Assembly (NCBI GenBank): GCA_964518765.1
Contig: CAZFJC010000003.1
Location: forward strand, 1 to 64,000
DNA from: CAZPNX01 sp964518765
Lineage (GTDB): Bacteria > Edwardsbacteria > AC1 > EtOH8
Direction: 5' to 3'
DNA: 64,000 nt
In this document: one piece after another, positions 17,643 through 25,402 of the stretch
Position numbering within the stretch: position 1 is the stretch's first letter
How the letters are laid out: the number at the start of each line of letters is the position of its first letter
The notes under the pieces: model-generated
The model's input: only the letters and a program-made list of their open reading frames with translations
Database searches by the model: none
What the model was told of the DNA's origin: nothing
Program-made: the position numbers and the translations under genes

Positions 17643-19103
17643 CTAGCGCACCAGCTTCACCAGCGGCAGGCCCAGCAGCGGGGCGATGGCCGTCAGCACC
17701 ATCAGCGCCACGATGACCACCCGGGTGGTGTTGGGCACCCGCTCGATGTTCTCGACTTTGGCCGAGGGCGCCCCGAAGAACACCTTGTGGGCCACGAAGA
17801 AGTACCAGGCGAAGGCGATGATGATCTCGGCCACGAAGGGGATTATCAGCAGGATGGCCGTCCAGCCACCGGTCTCGATGACCCCCTCCATCAGGAAGAG
17901 CTTGGACCAGTAGCATGACAGGGGGGCGATGCCGGTGACTCCCAGGGTGCCGATGATGAAGCCGATCGAGGTCACCGGCATGGTCTTGGTCAGGCCCGAC
18001 AGCTCGTCCATGTTACGGGTGCCGGTGGAGTAGGCGATGGCCCCCACCGATATGAACAGCAGGGCCTTGGCCGGGGCGTGGCAGATGATGTGCAGCACCG
18101 CCCCCTGGAACCCGTAGTAAGAGCCCATCACCCCCAGGCCGACGCCCAGGAAGATGTAGCCCAGGTGGGCGATGGTGGAATAGGCCAGGAACTTCTTGAG
18201 GTCGTTCTGGAAGAAGAAGAGGAACAGGGCGGCCAGCATGGTGAGGACGGCGAAGACGGCCGTCAGCAGGCCCAGCCAGTGGGCCAGGCCCACGGTGGAC
18301 ACAGCCACCCGGGCCATCAGGTAGACGCCGGCCTTGACCATGGCCGCGGCGTGCAGGTAGCAAGAGACCGGGGTGGGCGCCGCCATGGCGTTGGGCAGCC
18401 AGGCGAAGAATACGATCTGCGAGGCCTTGGCCCAGGCGGCCACCAGCAGCAGCAGGTAGACGGCGGTCCTGGCCCCGGGCGACAGGAAGTTGACGGCGTC
18501 GAAGGCGAAGCTGCCGGTGCCGGCGTAGAGCACGATCAAGGCGATCAGGAAGAAGATGCCGCCGAAGAAGGTCTTGATCAGCGCCTCGAACCCGGCCTCG
18601 AGGGAGTCCCGATCGTGGTAGTAGGAGATCAGGGCCCAGGAGCAGATGGTGGTCAGCTCCCAGAATATAAACAGCTGGAGGAAGTTGGGGGACAGGGCCA
18701 CCCCCACCATGGCCCCGATGAACAGCAGGTGCCACCAGTAGAAGCGCCGCTTGCCTCCCTCCACCGGATGGTATCGGTTTTTCGGAGACAGGTAGTCGCG
18801 GGAGAACAGGGTTACCAGCAGGCCAATGACCGTGGTCACCAAAAGCAGCACCATGGCCAGAGGGTCGAGATAGACCCCTAAAAGGCCCTTGGTTTCGCTG
18901 ATCCAGGGCCAGGGGACGAAGATCAGCTGGAACTGGCGCCCGGAGTAGAGGGCCAGCGCTCCCAAGGACAGCAGGCAGACCAGCCAGGCCGCGACGGCGG
19001 CCCAGGCGTCCTGGAACTTCTCGCGCCAGGCCTGCGAGGCGGCCGCCGCCGCAAACGGCAGGGCCAGCATGACGATAAGGAGTGGACCCAGCATGTTACC
19101 CAT
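17643..19103 (-). CDS. Proton-antiporter-like membrane subunit (MrpD / HyfD-like)
   Basis: The 486-residue polytopic protein of the proton_antipo_M family has FFAWLPNAMAAPTPVSCYLHAAAMVKAG near residues 240-267, where the usual DAH triad is NAM. The broken-helix Lys residues are retained. It is distinct from the other two antiporters and resembles MrpA/MrpD and MbhH types. It should form part of the ion-pumping arm. The upstream gene, the HycI protease, ends only 13 nt before its start, so the two are translationally close. Confidence 0.93.
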   Translation of the reverse strand: MGNMLGPLLIVMLALPFAAAAASQAWREKFQDAWAAVAAWLVCLLSLGALALYSGRQFQLIFVPWPWISETKGLLGVYLDPLAMVLLLVTTVIGLLVTLFSRDYLSPKNRYHPVEGGKRRFYWWHLLFIGAMVGVALSPNFLQLFIFWELTTICSWALISYYHDRDSLEAGFEALIKTFFGGIFFLIALIVLYAGTGSFAFDAVNFLSPGARTAVYLLLLVAAWAKASQIVFFAWLPNAMAAPTPVSCYLHAAAMVKAGVYLMARVAVSTVGLAHWLGLLTAVFAVLTMLAALFLFFFQNDLKKFLAYSTIAHLGYIFLGVGLGVMGSYYGFQGAVLHIICHAPAKALLFISVGAIAYSTGTRNMDELSGLTKTMPVTSIGFIIGTLGVTGIAPLSCYWSKLFLMEGVIETGGWTAILLIIPFVAEIIIAFAWYFFVAHKVFFGAPSAKVENIERVPNTTRVVIVALMVLTAIAPLLGLPLVKLVR

Positions 19104-19116
19104 ATCGCTTAACTGT

Positions 19117-19623
19117 TCAGTGTGCTTTCCGTCCTCTGTCCTTTCCTTTTCCGGTCGGGGCCGCGCCGGAGATTATCTGCGCCAGCATGTCCATACTTTG
19201 GTCCACCTGTGGCGAGAGCCCTTTGCCCAGCTCGATGCTTTTAGGCTGCAGGCCCAGCACCCTGACGTCGGCCCCGGGTAGACGCTCCCGGATGAGACGG
19301 ATGAACATCATCAGAGGCAGCTGGTGGGTGGAGACGGTTATCTTCTTTCCCAGGCTCTCCGGCTCCAGCAGCACCGCCTCTCCCGGCTTGCCGCCGAAGG
19401 CCACGGCGTCGGCTATCAGGACCTTGGAGGGCCTGAGGGCGGTCACCTGCTCCAGGCAGTCCTCCGGCTCCTCGCCGGCGTCGATGGTCTTGAAGGGCAC
19501 CGCTTCGCCCAGCCGCCCCACCAGCTCCGGCCCGAAGCCGTCGTCGCCCCGCAGCGGGTTGCCCACCCCCACCAGCACCGATCGGCTATCCAGGGACTTG
19601 AGATAGGTTACCAGGTCTTGCAT
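19117..19623 (-). CDS. hycI: Hydrogenase maturation protease, HycI family
   Basis: The 168-residue protein has the family features: G-V-G-N-P-L-R-G-D-D-G-F-G near residues 18-30 (first metal-ligand acid), the D-A-G-E-E-P-E region near 47 and the S-T-H-Q-L-P histidine near 97. HycI-type proteases remove the C-terminal tail of the NiFe large subunit after nickel insertion. The matching substrate tail is present in the catalytic subunit at 11694-13379. The last 15 residues are Lys/Arg/Gly-rich and probably disordered. Confidence 0.93.
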   Translation of the reverse strand: MQDLVTYLKSLDSRSVLVGVGNPLRGDDGFGPELVGRLGEAVPFKTIDAGEEPEDCLEQVTALRPSKVLIADAVAFGGKPGEAVLLEPESLGKKITVSTHQLPLMMFIRLIRERLPGADVRVLGLQPKSIELGKGLSPQVDQSMDMLAQIISGAAPTGKGKDRGRKAH

Positions 19624-19788
19624 GTTTTTTTACCTATTGTCATCCCGAGGCCTCTACCAGCTCGACTAGTTGAAGCGATGTTCTGAGGTTTGCCTCCGCC
19701 CCGCTCGCAAAGAAGATGACGGCGATCGTCACCCTTCAATCCGCCAAGCGTGAAGGCTTTCTCAGAGTGACAAGCAAGATCTCGTGCG
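19624..19788. other. 165-nt spacer with a GTCATCCCGAGG-type phrase
   Basis: No gene is seen. The left part carries TTGTCATCCCGAGG and the right part an inverted relative (CTCAGAGTGACAA at about 19762-19774) that could pair with it imperfectly. This kind of phrase is a common dispersed intergenic repeat in environmental genomes. A related one lies at 49585-49627. Confidence 0.4.
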
Positions 19789-20625
19789 CTAGAAGGCCTC
19801 CTCGGCCAGGCTCTTGATCTCCGAATAGTCGAACACCGGCCCCTCGGTGCATACGTACTTGTGGCCGATACAGCAGTGGCCGCACTTGCCCACCCCGCAT
19901 TTCATATAGCGCTCCAGGGTGGAGACGATCTGCCTGTCCGGGAAGCCCATCTTCAGAAGCTCTTGAATGACGAACTTGATCATGATGGGCGGGCCGCAGG
20001 TGTAGACCACGGTGTTGGGGATGTCCAGCTTGAGCTTGGGAAAGAGCGTGGTCACCACCCCCACGTTATGGGTCCACGAGGCATCGGCCACGTCCACCGT
20101 CAGCAGCAGCTCTAGGTCGTCGCGCTTGGCCCACTCCGACAGCTGGTATTTGTACATCAGGAGCTCGGGGGTCCGGGCGCCGTAGACGATAGTGAACTTG
20201 CCGTAGTCCGAACGACGGTTGAAGATGTATTCGATCATGGAGCGCAGCGGCGGCAGGCCGATGCCGCCCCCCACCACCAGGATGTCCTTGCCCCGGGAGT
20301 CGATCTTGTCCAGGAAGCTGTTCCCCAGCGGCCCCTTGATGCCCACCCGGTCGCCCCGGGAGAGCGCATGGAAGGCGTTGGTCACCCTCCCGCAGGCCCG
20401 GATGGTGAAGGTCATCACCCCCGGCTCCTTGGGATCGGTGGTCAGACCAAAGGGCGCCTCGCCGGCCCCGAAGACCCCGGCCTCCACGAACTGGCCGGGC
20501 CGGGAGCGGAAGTTCTCGGCCTCCTTCCGGTCGATGATCCTGACGTCGAAGGTCTTGGTGTCCGAGGACTCGTCCGTTATCTTGGTGACCTCGGCCAGGT
20601 AGGGGACGTAGATGTTGGGGTTCAT
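19789..20625 (-). CDS. FAD/NAD(P)-binding electron-transfer subunit with [2Fe-2S] (AsrB / HydG-like)
   Basis: The 278-residue protein is a ferredoxin-NADP reductase-type module. An FAD-binding barrel with R-P-G-Q-F-V comes near residue 42 and the NAD(P) domain with GGGIGLPPLRS near 118. CGPPIMIKFV lies near 208 and a C-terminal [2Fe-2S] cysteine set (C-G-V-G-K-C-G-H-C-C-I-G-H-K-Y-V-C) near 240-256. This is the architecture of sulfhydrogenase gamma (HydG/ShyC) and anaerobic sulfite reductase subunit B. With the AsrA/HydB-like gene in the same operon it gives the group 4 hydrogenase a likely NAD(P)H port. Confidence 0.93.
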   Translation of the reverse strand: MNPNIYVPYLAEVTKITDESSDTKTFDVRIIDRKEAENFRSRPGQFVEAGVFGAGEAPFGLTTDPKEPGVMTFTIRACGRVTNAFHALSRGDRVGIKGPLGNSFLDKIDSRGKDILVVGGGIGLPPLRSMIEYIFNRRSDYGKFTIVYGARTPELLMYKYQLSEWAKRDDLELLLTVDVADASWTHNVGVVTTLFPKLKLDIPNTVVYTCGPPIMIKFVIQELLKMGFPDRQIVSTLERYMKCGVGKCGHCCIGHKYVCTEGPVFDYSEIKSLAEEAF

Positions 20626-20661
20626 CTCAAGTCAGAAATCAGAATTCAGAAAGCAGAAGGG

Positions 20662-21486
20662 TTATTTGACCAGAAGAAGTTTTTTCACCTCGTCCCCGTC
20701 CGCCGTGGACAGCCGGTAGAAGTAGGCCCCGTTCGGTAGGCCCCGAGCATCGAAGCCCATTGTGTGGCGTCCGGAGGCAAAATGGCGGTCGGCCAAAACT
20801 CGGACCTCCTGGCCCAGCTGGTTGTACACTACGACCTTGGCCCGGCCCTGTTTTGGCAGGTCGAACTCGATGACCGCACGGTCACATGAGGGGTTGGGAT
20901 AGCTTTGTTCCAAGGAAATCCCCCGCCTCGGCGCCTCGGCGGGCGCGGACGCCGCCCCGGTGATGCCCAGGGAGTAGATCGAGAGGACCGAGGGGTAGGA
21001 GCCGGCCGGGCCGTTGGAGCGCTCGATGCCCAGCTTGATGACGCTGCTGCCCGGGGTGGTTCCCAGGAACTTCGGGAAATAGGAATAGGTCTCGCTGGAC
21101 CAGTTCCTGACCACGTCGCCGGTAAACATGTCCACTATCCTCGTCGAATAACGGCCGGTCCCCAGGCTGTATTCGTAGACCAGGATCTCGGGATGTCCGT
21201 TGCCGTTGGCGTCGTCGAGGTAATGGTACCACAGGTTGGTGTAGGTGCCGCCCGACATGGCCGGGCTGTAGAGCTGGGAGAATCCGTCGGCGTCGTATAT
21301 CCGGCAGAGGCCGGCCGCGCTGTCCAAGACGCAGAGATAGGTAACCTTTCCGGTGCTGGGGTTCGTCAGGGCGCACTTGTAGCCGGTGGTGCTGGGGCTG
21401 GACCACAGCGAGTCGATGCTGGCATGGGCGGAATTGCATGCCAGCGTGCACAGAATAATGATCGATCGAACGATTCGAGATGTCAT
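20662..21486 (-). CDS. Secreted protein with C-terminal FlgD-Ig / type IX-like sorting domain
   Basis: The start is the ATG at 21486, preceded by AAGGTGG six bases upstream. The 274-residue product has a signal peptide ending near A-H-A. A central beta-rich domain of the VCBS/integrin-like sort lacks clear family motifs. The C-terminal domain of about 80 residues has S-Y-P-N-P near its start, V-V-V-Y-N-Q-L-G-Q-E-V and the end K-K-L-L-L-V-K. Such ends are known from the por/type IX secretion family and from many candidate phyla. The gene separates the AsrB-like and AsrA-like genes. Confidence 0.8.
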   Translation of the reverse strand: MTSRIVRSIIILCTLACNSAHASIDSLWSSPSTTGYKCALTNPSTGKVTYLCVLDSAAGLCRIYDADGFSQLYSPAMSGGTYTNLWYHYLDDANGNGHPEILVYEYSLGTGRYSTRIVDMFTGDVVRNWSSETYSYFPKFLGTTPGSSVIKLGIERSNGPAGSYPSVLSIYSLGITGAASAPAEAPRRGISLEQSYPNPSCDRAVIEFDLPKQGRAKVVVYNQLGQEVRVLADRHFASGRHTMGFDARGLPNGAYFYRLSTADGDEVKKLLLVK

Positions 21487-21516
21487 GTGGCCCACCTTGG
21501 TTAAACGCTAAGTCCC

Positions 21517-21992
21517 AATGTCGAAATCCTGAACAATATCCAAATCAGAAATGCAAATTCGCGAACAACTATCCTTCCGTTTTCACTATGATTGCGCCGA
21601 ATATTTTCATCAACTCGGTTGCTTCCACGCGCAGTTTTTGTCGTCGATTCTCTTGTCTTTCGGCAGCTTCTATCAGGTTCAGCCAGTAGTGGCTCTCATT
21701 TGCTTCTTTCCGGCAAATCTTGATCCGGTGGAGAAAATCCTTCCTGCTGAGCGCCTCGTTTGCCTCGATATAGTTGGCCCCGACGGAACCAGCCGAGTGA
21801 ACGAGCTGTTTTATAATCTCAATATTCGCCAAGGACCTTGGGACCTCTTTGATGAATAAGATGACGTCTTTTGCGAATTTTTCCGTTCTTTCCTCAAGGT
21901 CATACCGTTTGGGTTTTGCGTCACTCATCATTCGAAATTGTTTAGAATTTCGGACTTAGAGGTTAGTATTTCGTGTTTAGGATTTCGAATTT
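21517..21992. repeat. Imperfect inverted repeats bracketing a four-helix-bundle gene
   Basis: The reverse complement of 21517-21536 is TTGTTCAGGATTTCGACATT. It matches 21973-21992, GTGTTTAGGATTTCGAATTT, at 16 of 20 bases, including a 10-base AGGATTTCGA core. The gene at 21569-21931 would lie in the loop of the resulting RNA stem. The right arm touches the stop of the AsrA-like gene at 21991. Confidence 0.6.
21569..21931 (-). CDS. Four-helix-bundle protein (23S rRNA intervening-sequence type), divergent copy
   Basis: The 120-residue helical protein is of the same superfamily, but a different subgroup from the copies at 9862 and 11259. The core reads QLVHSAGSVGANYIEAN near residues 41-58, followed by a D-F-L-H-R-I-K-I-C-R-K-E-A-N-E-S-x-Y-W-L helix typical of the subgroup. 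It lies between the FlgD-Ig protein gene and the AsrA-like gene. The subgroup difference suggests independent arrival rather than local duplication. Confidence 0.9.
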   Translation of the reverse strand: MMSDAKPKRYDLEERTEKFAKDVILFIKEVPRSLANIEIIKQLVHSAGSVGANYIEANEALSRKDFLHRIKICRKEANESHYWLNLIEAAERQENRRQKLRVEATELMKIFGAIIVKTEG

Positions 21993-23076
21993 ATTCCACT
22001 TTCCTCATCCACCTTACCACCGTGGCCATATCCACTCCGCCCGGGCAGGCGATGACGCAGCGGCCGCAGCCCACGCAGCCGATTACCGGATTTTTCTCCA
22101 GATAGTCCATCGACAGCTTGTGGTAGAACCAACGCTTCCGGCGGTCGGCCCGCCAGGCCCGGGGGTTGTGCCCGGAGACCTCCCGGGTAAACCCGGCGAA
22201 ATCGCAGGTGTCCCAGAAGCGAACACGCTCGCCTGAAGCCTCGGAGGCTGACACGTCGTCGACGTCGAAACAGGAGCACATGGGGCACACGTAGATGCAG
22301 CCCCCGCAGCCGATGCAGTAGCCGGCCACCTTTTGCCAGAACTTGAGATCCAGACGCCCTTGGTCCATCCTTCGCATGGCCTTGGCGAAGAAACTGACCG
22401 GCTCCTGGAAGGTCTTTTCGGCCTCGATTTCGAGCCGGCGCCGCTCCTTGAGATCGGCCTCGGATCCCTGGCCGAAGAACTCCCGGTTGGCCTCGACGAA
22501 CTCCTTGCCCTTGTCGCTGCCGATTTCGGCCAAGTAGCGGTCCCCCAGGTCGCACAGCTGGACATCGAAGCCCTTGGAAAGGAATGGCCCGGTGTCGGTG
22601 CAGACGCAGAAGCACTTAGGCCCTGCCCGGTTGCAGGCCAGGGCTATGAAGACTGCGTTCTGACGGCGGGCCTGGTACAAGGGGTCGGGCAGGTTCTCCC
22701 CCGGCTTCCAGTCCGGGCCCGACTTCATCCCCAGCCCGAAGAAGCTGTCGAAGTAATTTACCGCCGACATGTCGCAGGGCCTGATTCCCCAGATCACCGC
22801 CGGAGCCCTTTTCTCGGGCTCCTTGAGGACGATCTCCCGGCCCTTTCTCTCGAAACCGAACAGGGACTCGCTCTGGGGAAAGACGTAGCGCTTGGGGCCC
22901 AGGTAGCCGTTGACATATTCGGAAGCCAGGTCCTCGGTCCTGCCCAGCCGGCCGAAAAAGGTGTCACGGTTCTCTCCCTGGACCGGCCCCCAGACCTCGG
23001 ACCTGCCGTCGATCAGCTTCTGGAGCAGGCCTTTGGCCCGTGGCTTGTCCAACGTATACAAATTCTTGTCGGCCAT
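21991..23076 (-). CDS. 4Fe-4S dicluster electron-transfer subunit (AsrA / HydB-like)
   Basis: The 361-residue protein has two C-terminal cluster motifs, C-I-G-C-G-G-C-I-Y-V-C-P near residues 249-260 and C-V-G-C-G-R-C-V-I-A-C-P near 336-347. They follow a Cys-containing N-terminal domain with R-P-C-D near 97. The length and layout fit sulfhydrogenase beta (HydB) and anaerobic sulfite reductase A. It should carry electrons between the FAD/NAD(P) subunit (19789-20625) and the hydrogenase. It is the first gene of the long operon, preceded by a recognisable promoter and a 29-nt leader with no clear Shine-Dalgarno. Confidence 0.93.
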   Translation of the reverse strand: MADKNLYTLDKPRAKGLLQKLIDGRSEVWGPVQGENRDTFFGRLGRTEDLASEYVNGYLGPKRYVFPQSESLFGFERKGREIVLKEPEKRAPAVIWGIRPCDMSAVNYFDSFFGLGMKSGPDWKPGENLPDPLYQARRQNAVFIALACNRAGPKCFCVCTDTGPFLSKGFDVQLCDLGDRYLAEIGSDKGKEFVEANREFFGQGSEADLKERRRLEIEAEKTFQEPVSFFAKAMRRMDQGRLDLKFWQKVAGYCIGCGGCIYVCPMCSCFDVDDVSASEASGERVRFWDTCDFAGFTREVSGHNPRAWRADRRKRWFYHKLSMDYLEKNPVIGCVGCGRCVIACPGGVDMATVVRWMRKVE

Positions 23077-23111
23077 ATTTTTAAGGAATAATTGCTCGGA
23101 AGGCGAAATTA

Positions 23112-23140
23112 ATTATTTCACAATCGCTGCAAAAAGTCAA
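23112..23140 (-). promoter_or_regulatory. Predicted sigma70-type promoter of the group 4 hydrogenase operon
   Basis: On the minus strand a -35 box TTGACT (23135-23140) is separated by 17 nt from a -10 box AATAAT (23112-23117). Transcription would start near 23105, about 29 nt before the ATG at 23076. The next gene upstream ends at 23168, leaving room for this promoter. Confidence 0.7.
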
Positions 23141-23167
23141 GCGATTTCGGCTTTTCTCGTCACACCG

Positions 23168-23641
23168 CTAATTCCCCTTTCCGCCGGCCTCCATCAGGAC
23201 TATCCGGTAGCCCAGCAACGCCTCGCTGGCGGCGAAGGAGACGCCGGCCAGGACCGCCAGGATGCCGCTGATAAACAGAATCAGGGCGACCGACTCCGGC
23301 CAATCGGCGCCGGCCAGTATCCTTATCCCGATGAAAAGCGAGGAAAGGATGAAGAGGGCCACCGCCAGCGAGTAGCCCACCACCGCGTTGCGCACCAGCC
23401 GCAGCCGGTGGAGCAGCTCGGCCAGCTGGGCGGCGATGCTCTCCAGCCTGGACCTCTGCATGTCGCCGGCCGGGCCGGCCGCCTTAAGCCGGCGCCGCTC
23501 CTCGTTCAAAAGGCGGATGCGTCCCACCACCATGGAGTACTTGTTGTTCATCCCCAGTATCAGCAGGCCGCAGGCCGAGATCATCAAGCCCGGGGCCAGC
23601 ATGGCCTGGATGACGTTGATGGTGGTCACCGATATCTGCAT
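23168..23641 (-). CDS. DUF2721 family membrane protein
   Basis: The 157-residue protein has an N-terminal helix (about 10-30). A charged, coiled segment around GRIRLLNEERRRL (about 38-75) follows, then two more membrane helices. This matches the DUF2721 layout, where the R-I-R-x-L motif is characteristic. Function is unknown. Its start overlaps the stop region of panE by 16 bases, so the two are co-translated. Confidence 0.85.
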   Translation of the reverse strand: MQISVTTINVIQAMLAPGLMISACGLLILGMNNKYSMVVGRIRLLNEERRRLKAAGPAGDMQRSRLESIAAQLAELLHRLRLVRNAVVGYSLAVALFILSSLFIGIRILAGADWPESVALILFISGILAVLAGVSFAASEALLGYRIVLMEAGGKGN

Positions 23642-24573
23642 GGTCTGGTTTTCCTATTTTGAATCCTTCCGACGATTTTCTGATGCAACTCCCGATGGAT
23701 GGGAACGACGATTCCGGATCCCTCGGCCTTCAGCAACACGTATTCGGTAAAGACATCGAGCTCGGCCGGCTTCCCCGCCTCGACATCCAGCTGCATCGAG
23801 GTCTTGGTCTCCGGCGGAATCTTTTCCGCCAGATCCAAGTTCTGCGTAATGAGCGATTGGTCCAGAGCCATCCCCTGGGCCGCCGCCAAGGCCATAATCT
23901 CCTTCATCAATCCGATGAACTGCCGGCGTCCCGTCGCATCGCGAACCGCCTGTCCGATGGAGAGGCCGGTGGCCGCCGTCAGGGTGGCCAGGGCGCCGAC
24001 GAACAGGTATTTCTCCCAAAGACGGACTTTGATATCCGGATCAAGCGTTGCCTTGATGCCGGCCCCCTGCAACAGGGCCTCGATCCATCGGAATTCCCCG
24101 ATCCCGAGGTCGAGGGGGCCGAAATAGAACATTCCCGCCCCGCCCACCTGCTTCACCACCCCGGGCGACTCGAGGTGGGCGCTGAGGTAGATGCAGCCCG
24201 GCAAGATCATAGTTTCCGGGAGCATCCTCCGGCATCGCTCACCGATGTCCACCCCATTGAGGGCCGTCAGCACTACACTATCTTTGTATAGTGCTGGAGC
24301 CAGCCCCTCGAGCGCCGTCTCCAGGGAAGGGCTCTTGACGCAGAGGATCGCCAAGTCCAGGCGGCCCGCCTTTGAGGGATCGTCCGTTGCCAGCGACGGG
24401 CGGACCAGGTATTCATGATCGCGGGTGATGTAGCGAAGCCCCGATGCCCTGATCGCCTCCAGGTGTCGGCCGCGCTGGATGAAGACGATCTGGTGCTCAC
24501 CGGAGTAGCGGCCGGCCAGCCTGGCCCCGAAAAAGCCGCCGATGCCGCCGAGTCCGATTATCGCTAGGCGCAT
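23626..24573 (-). CDS. panE: 2-dehydropantoate 2-reductase (ketopantoate reductase)
   Basis: The 315-residue protein has the N-terminal NAD(P)-binding motif G-L-G-G-I-G-G-F-F-G near residues 7-16, a central K-S-P-S-L-E-T segment (catalytic-region Lys near 79) and an all-helical C-terminal domain with the W-E-K-Y-L motif near 187. It reduces ketopantoate to pantoate with NADPH in coenzyme A synthesis. PanE-like enzymes also reduce other 2-oxo acids, so the substrate is the best family guess. It follows the response-regulator gene by 52 nt. Confidence 0.9.
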   Translation of the reverse strand: MRLAIIGLGGIGGFFGARLAGRYSGEHQIVFIQRGRHLEAIRASGLRYITRDHEYLVRPSLATDDPSKAGRLDLAILCVKSPSLETALEGLAPALYKDSVVLTALNGVDIGERCRRMLPETMILPGCIYLSAHLESPGVVKQVGGAGMFYFGPLDLGIGEFRWIEALLQGAGIKATLDPDIKVRLWEKYLFVGALATLTAATGLSIGQAVRDATGRRQFIGLMKEIMALAAAQGMALDQSLITQNLDLAEKIPPETKTSMQLDVEAGKPAELDVFTEYVLLKAEGSGIVVPIHRELHQKIVGRIQNRKTRPCRYR

Positions 24574-24625
24574 GGAAAACTGACTACCGTATATTTAGCG
24601 CTTTTCCCGGGAAACGAAACTGCCT

Positions 24626-25402
24626 TCAGTCCGCCTCCAGAAGCATCAGGTTCCCGAGCTCCTCCTTGAGGATCTTTTGGTCGTCAGGGGCCAGGGTGAA
24701 CAGCCAGCCGGCGCCGAACGGATCCTGGGCCAGAGGTTTTAGATCGTGTTTAACCGCCTCGTTTACCTGGGACACCCGGCCCGTGGCCGGCGACCAAAGG
24801 CGGTGTGTCCGGTCCCGGCTGTCCACCACCTTGACGCAGGCCTGGCCCTGGGATAGCTGGTCACCCTTTTGTGGCAGCTCTATCTCGCCGATATGTCCGA
24901 TGGTCTCCAGGAACATGGGATGCATTCCTACCCGGACGCTACCGTCCGGCTCCAGCCTGGCCCAGGTGTTCTCGGGTATGGTGTAGACCTTTTTTGGGGG
25001 GGGCGGGCCCTCCTTCTTATACTCGCCTATCATTTGTCTGGACAGCGCCCGGCGTACCGCCGCCCTCAGCTCGGCCGGGGTGAACGGCTTGGTGATGTAG
25101 TCGAAAGCGCCCAGCTTCACCGACTCCACCGCGGTCTTGAGCGAGGGAAAGCCGGTGATCATGACCACCATGGACTCGGGCCGGCGTTTCTTAAGCTCGG
25201 CCAGCAGCTCCATGCCGTCCATTCCCGGCATCATCAGGTCGGTGACCACCACCTGGAACTGCTTTTTGCCGTCCAGCTCCAATGCCTGGCGGCCGCTATT
25301 GGCGTATTCCACCTCCAGGTCCTTTTCCCTTATGGCGCTGGCGATGCTTTTGCCGACGGTCGGCTCGTCGTCAACCACCAGGATCCGGGCTTTCTTGGCC
25401 AT
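24626..25402 (-). CDS. Response regulator fused to a degenerate glycine-cleavage H-like domain
   Basis: The 258-residue protein has an N-terminal receiver domain (acidic D11-D12, phospho-acceptor D55, a K-P-F Lys near residue 106). A Pro-rich linker follows (about 133-138). The second domain (about 140-250) aligns with GcvH: an N-T-W-A-R-L-E-P-D-G-S-V-R-V-G-M entry, I-G-E-I-E-L-P and a W-S-P-A-T-G-R-V strand. Where GcvH carries the lipoylated Lys, seven residues before the Ser-Pro, this protein has Asp, so it cannot be lipoylated there. There is no DNA-binding domain, so output is probably by protein contact. Its start overlaps the kinase gene by 32 bases. Confidence 0.88.
   Translation of the reverse strand: MAKKARILVVDDEPTVGKSIASAIREKDLEVEYANSGRQALELDGKKQFQVVVTDLMMPGMDGMELLAELKKRRPESMVVMITGFPSLKTAVESVKLGAFDYITKPFTPAELRAAVRRALSRQMIGEYKKEGPPPPKKVYTIPENTWARLEPDGSVRVGMHPMFLETIGHIGEIELPQKGDQLSQGQACVKVVDSRDRTHRLWSPATGRVSQVNEAVKHDLKPLAQDPFGAGWLFTLAPDDQKILKEELGNLMLLEAD

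Noticed and set aside
3327..21931. The four-helix-bundle genes as diversity-generating-retroelement accessory (Avd) genes
   Set aside because: No reverse transcriptase, template repeat or variable repeat is present in the window.
19789..23076. AsrA/AsrB-like genes as an anaerobic sulfite reductase
   Set aside because: No siroheme-containing AsrC gene is present. The genes are inside a hydrogenase operon and match sulfhydrogenase beta/gamma equally well.
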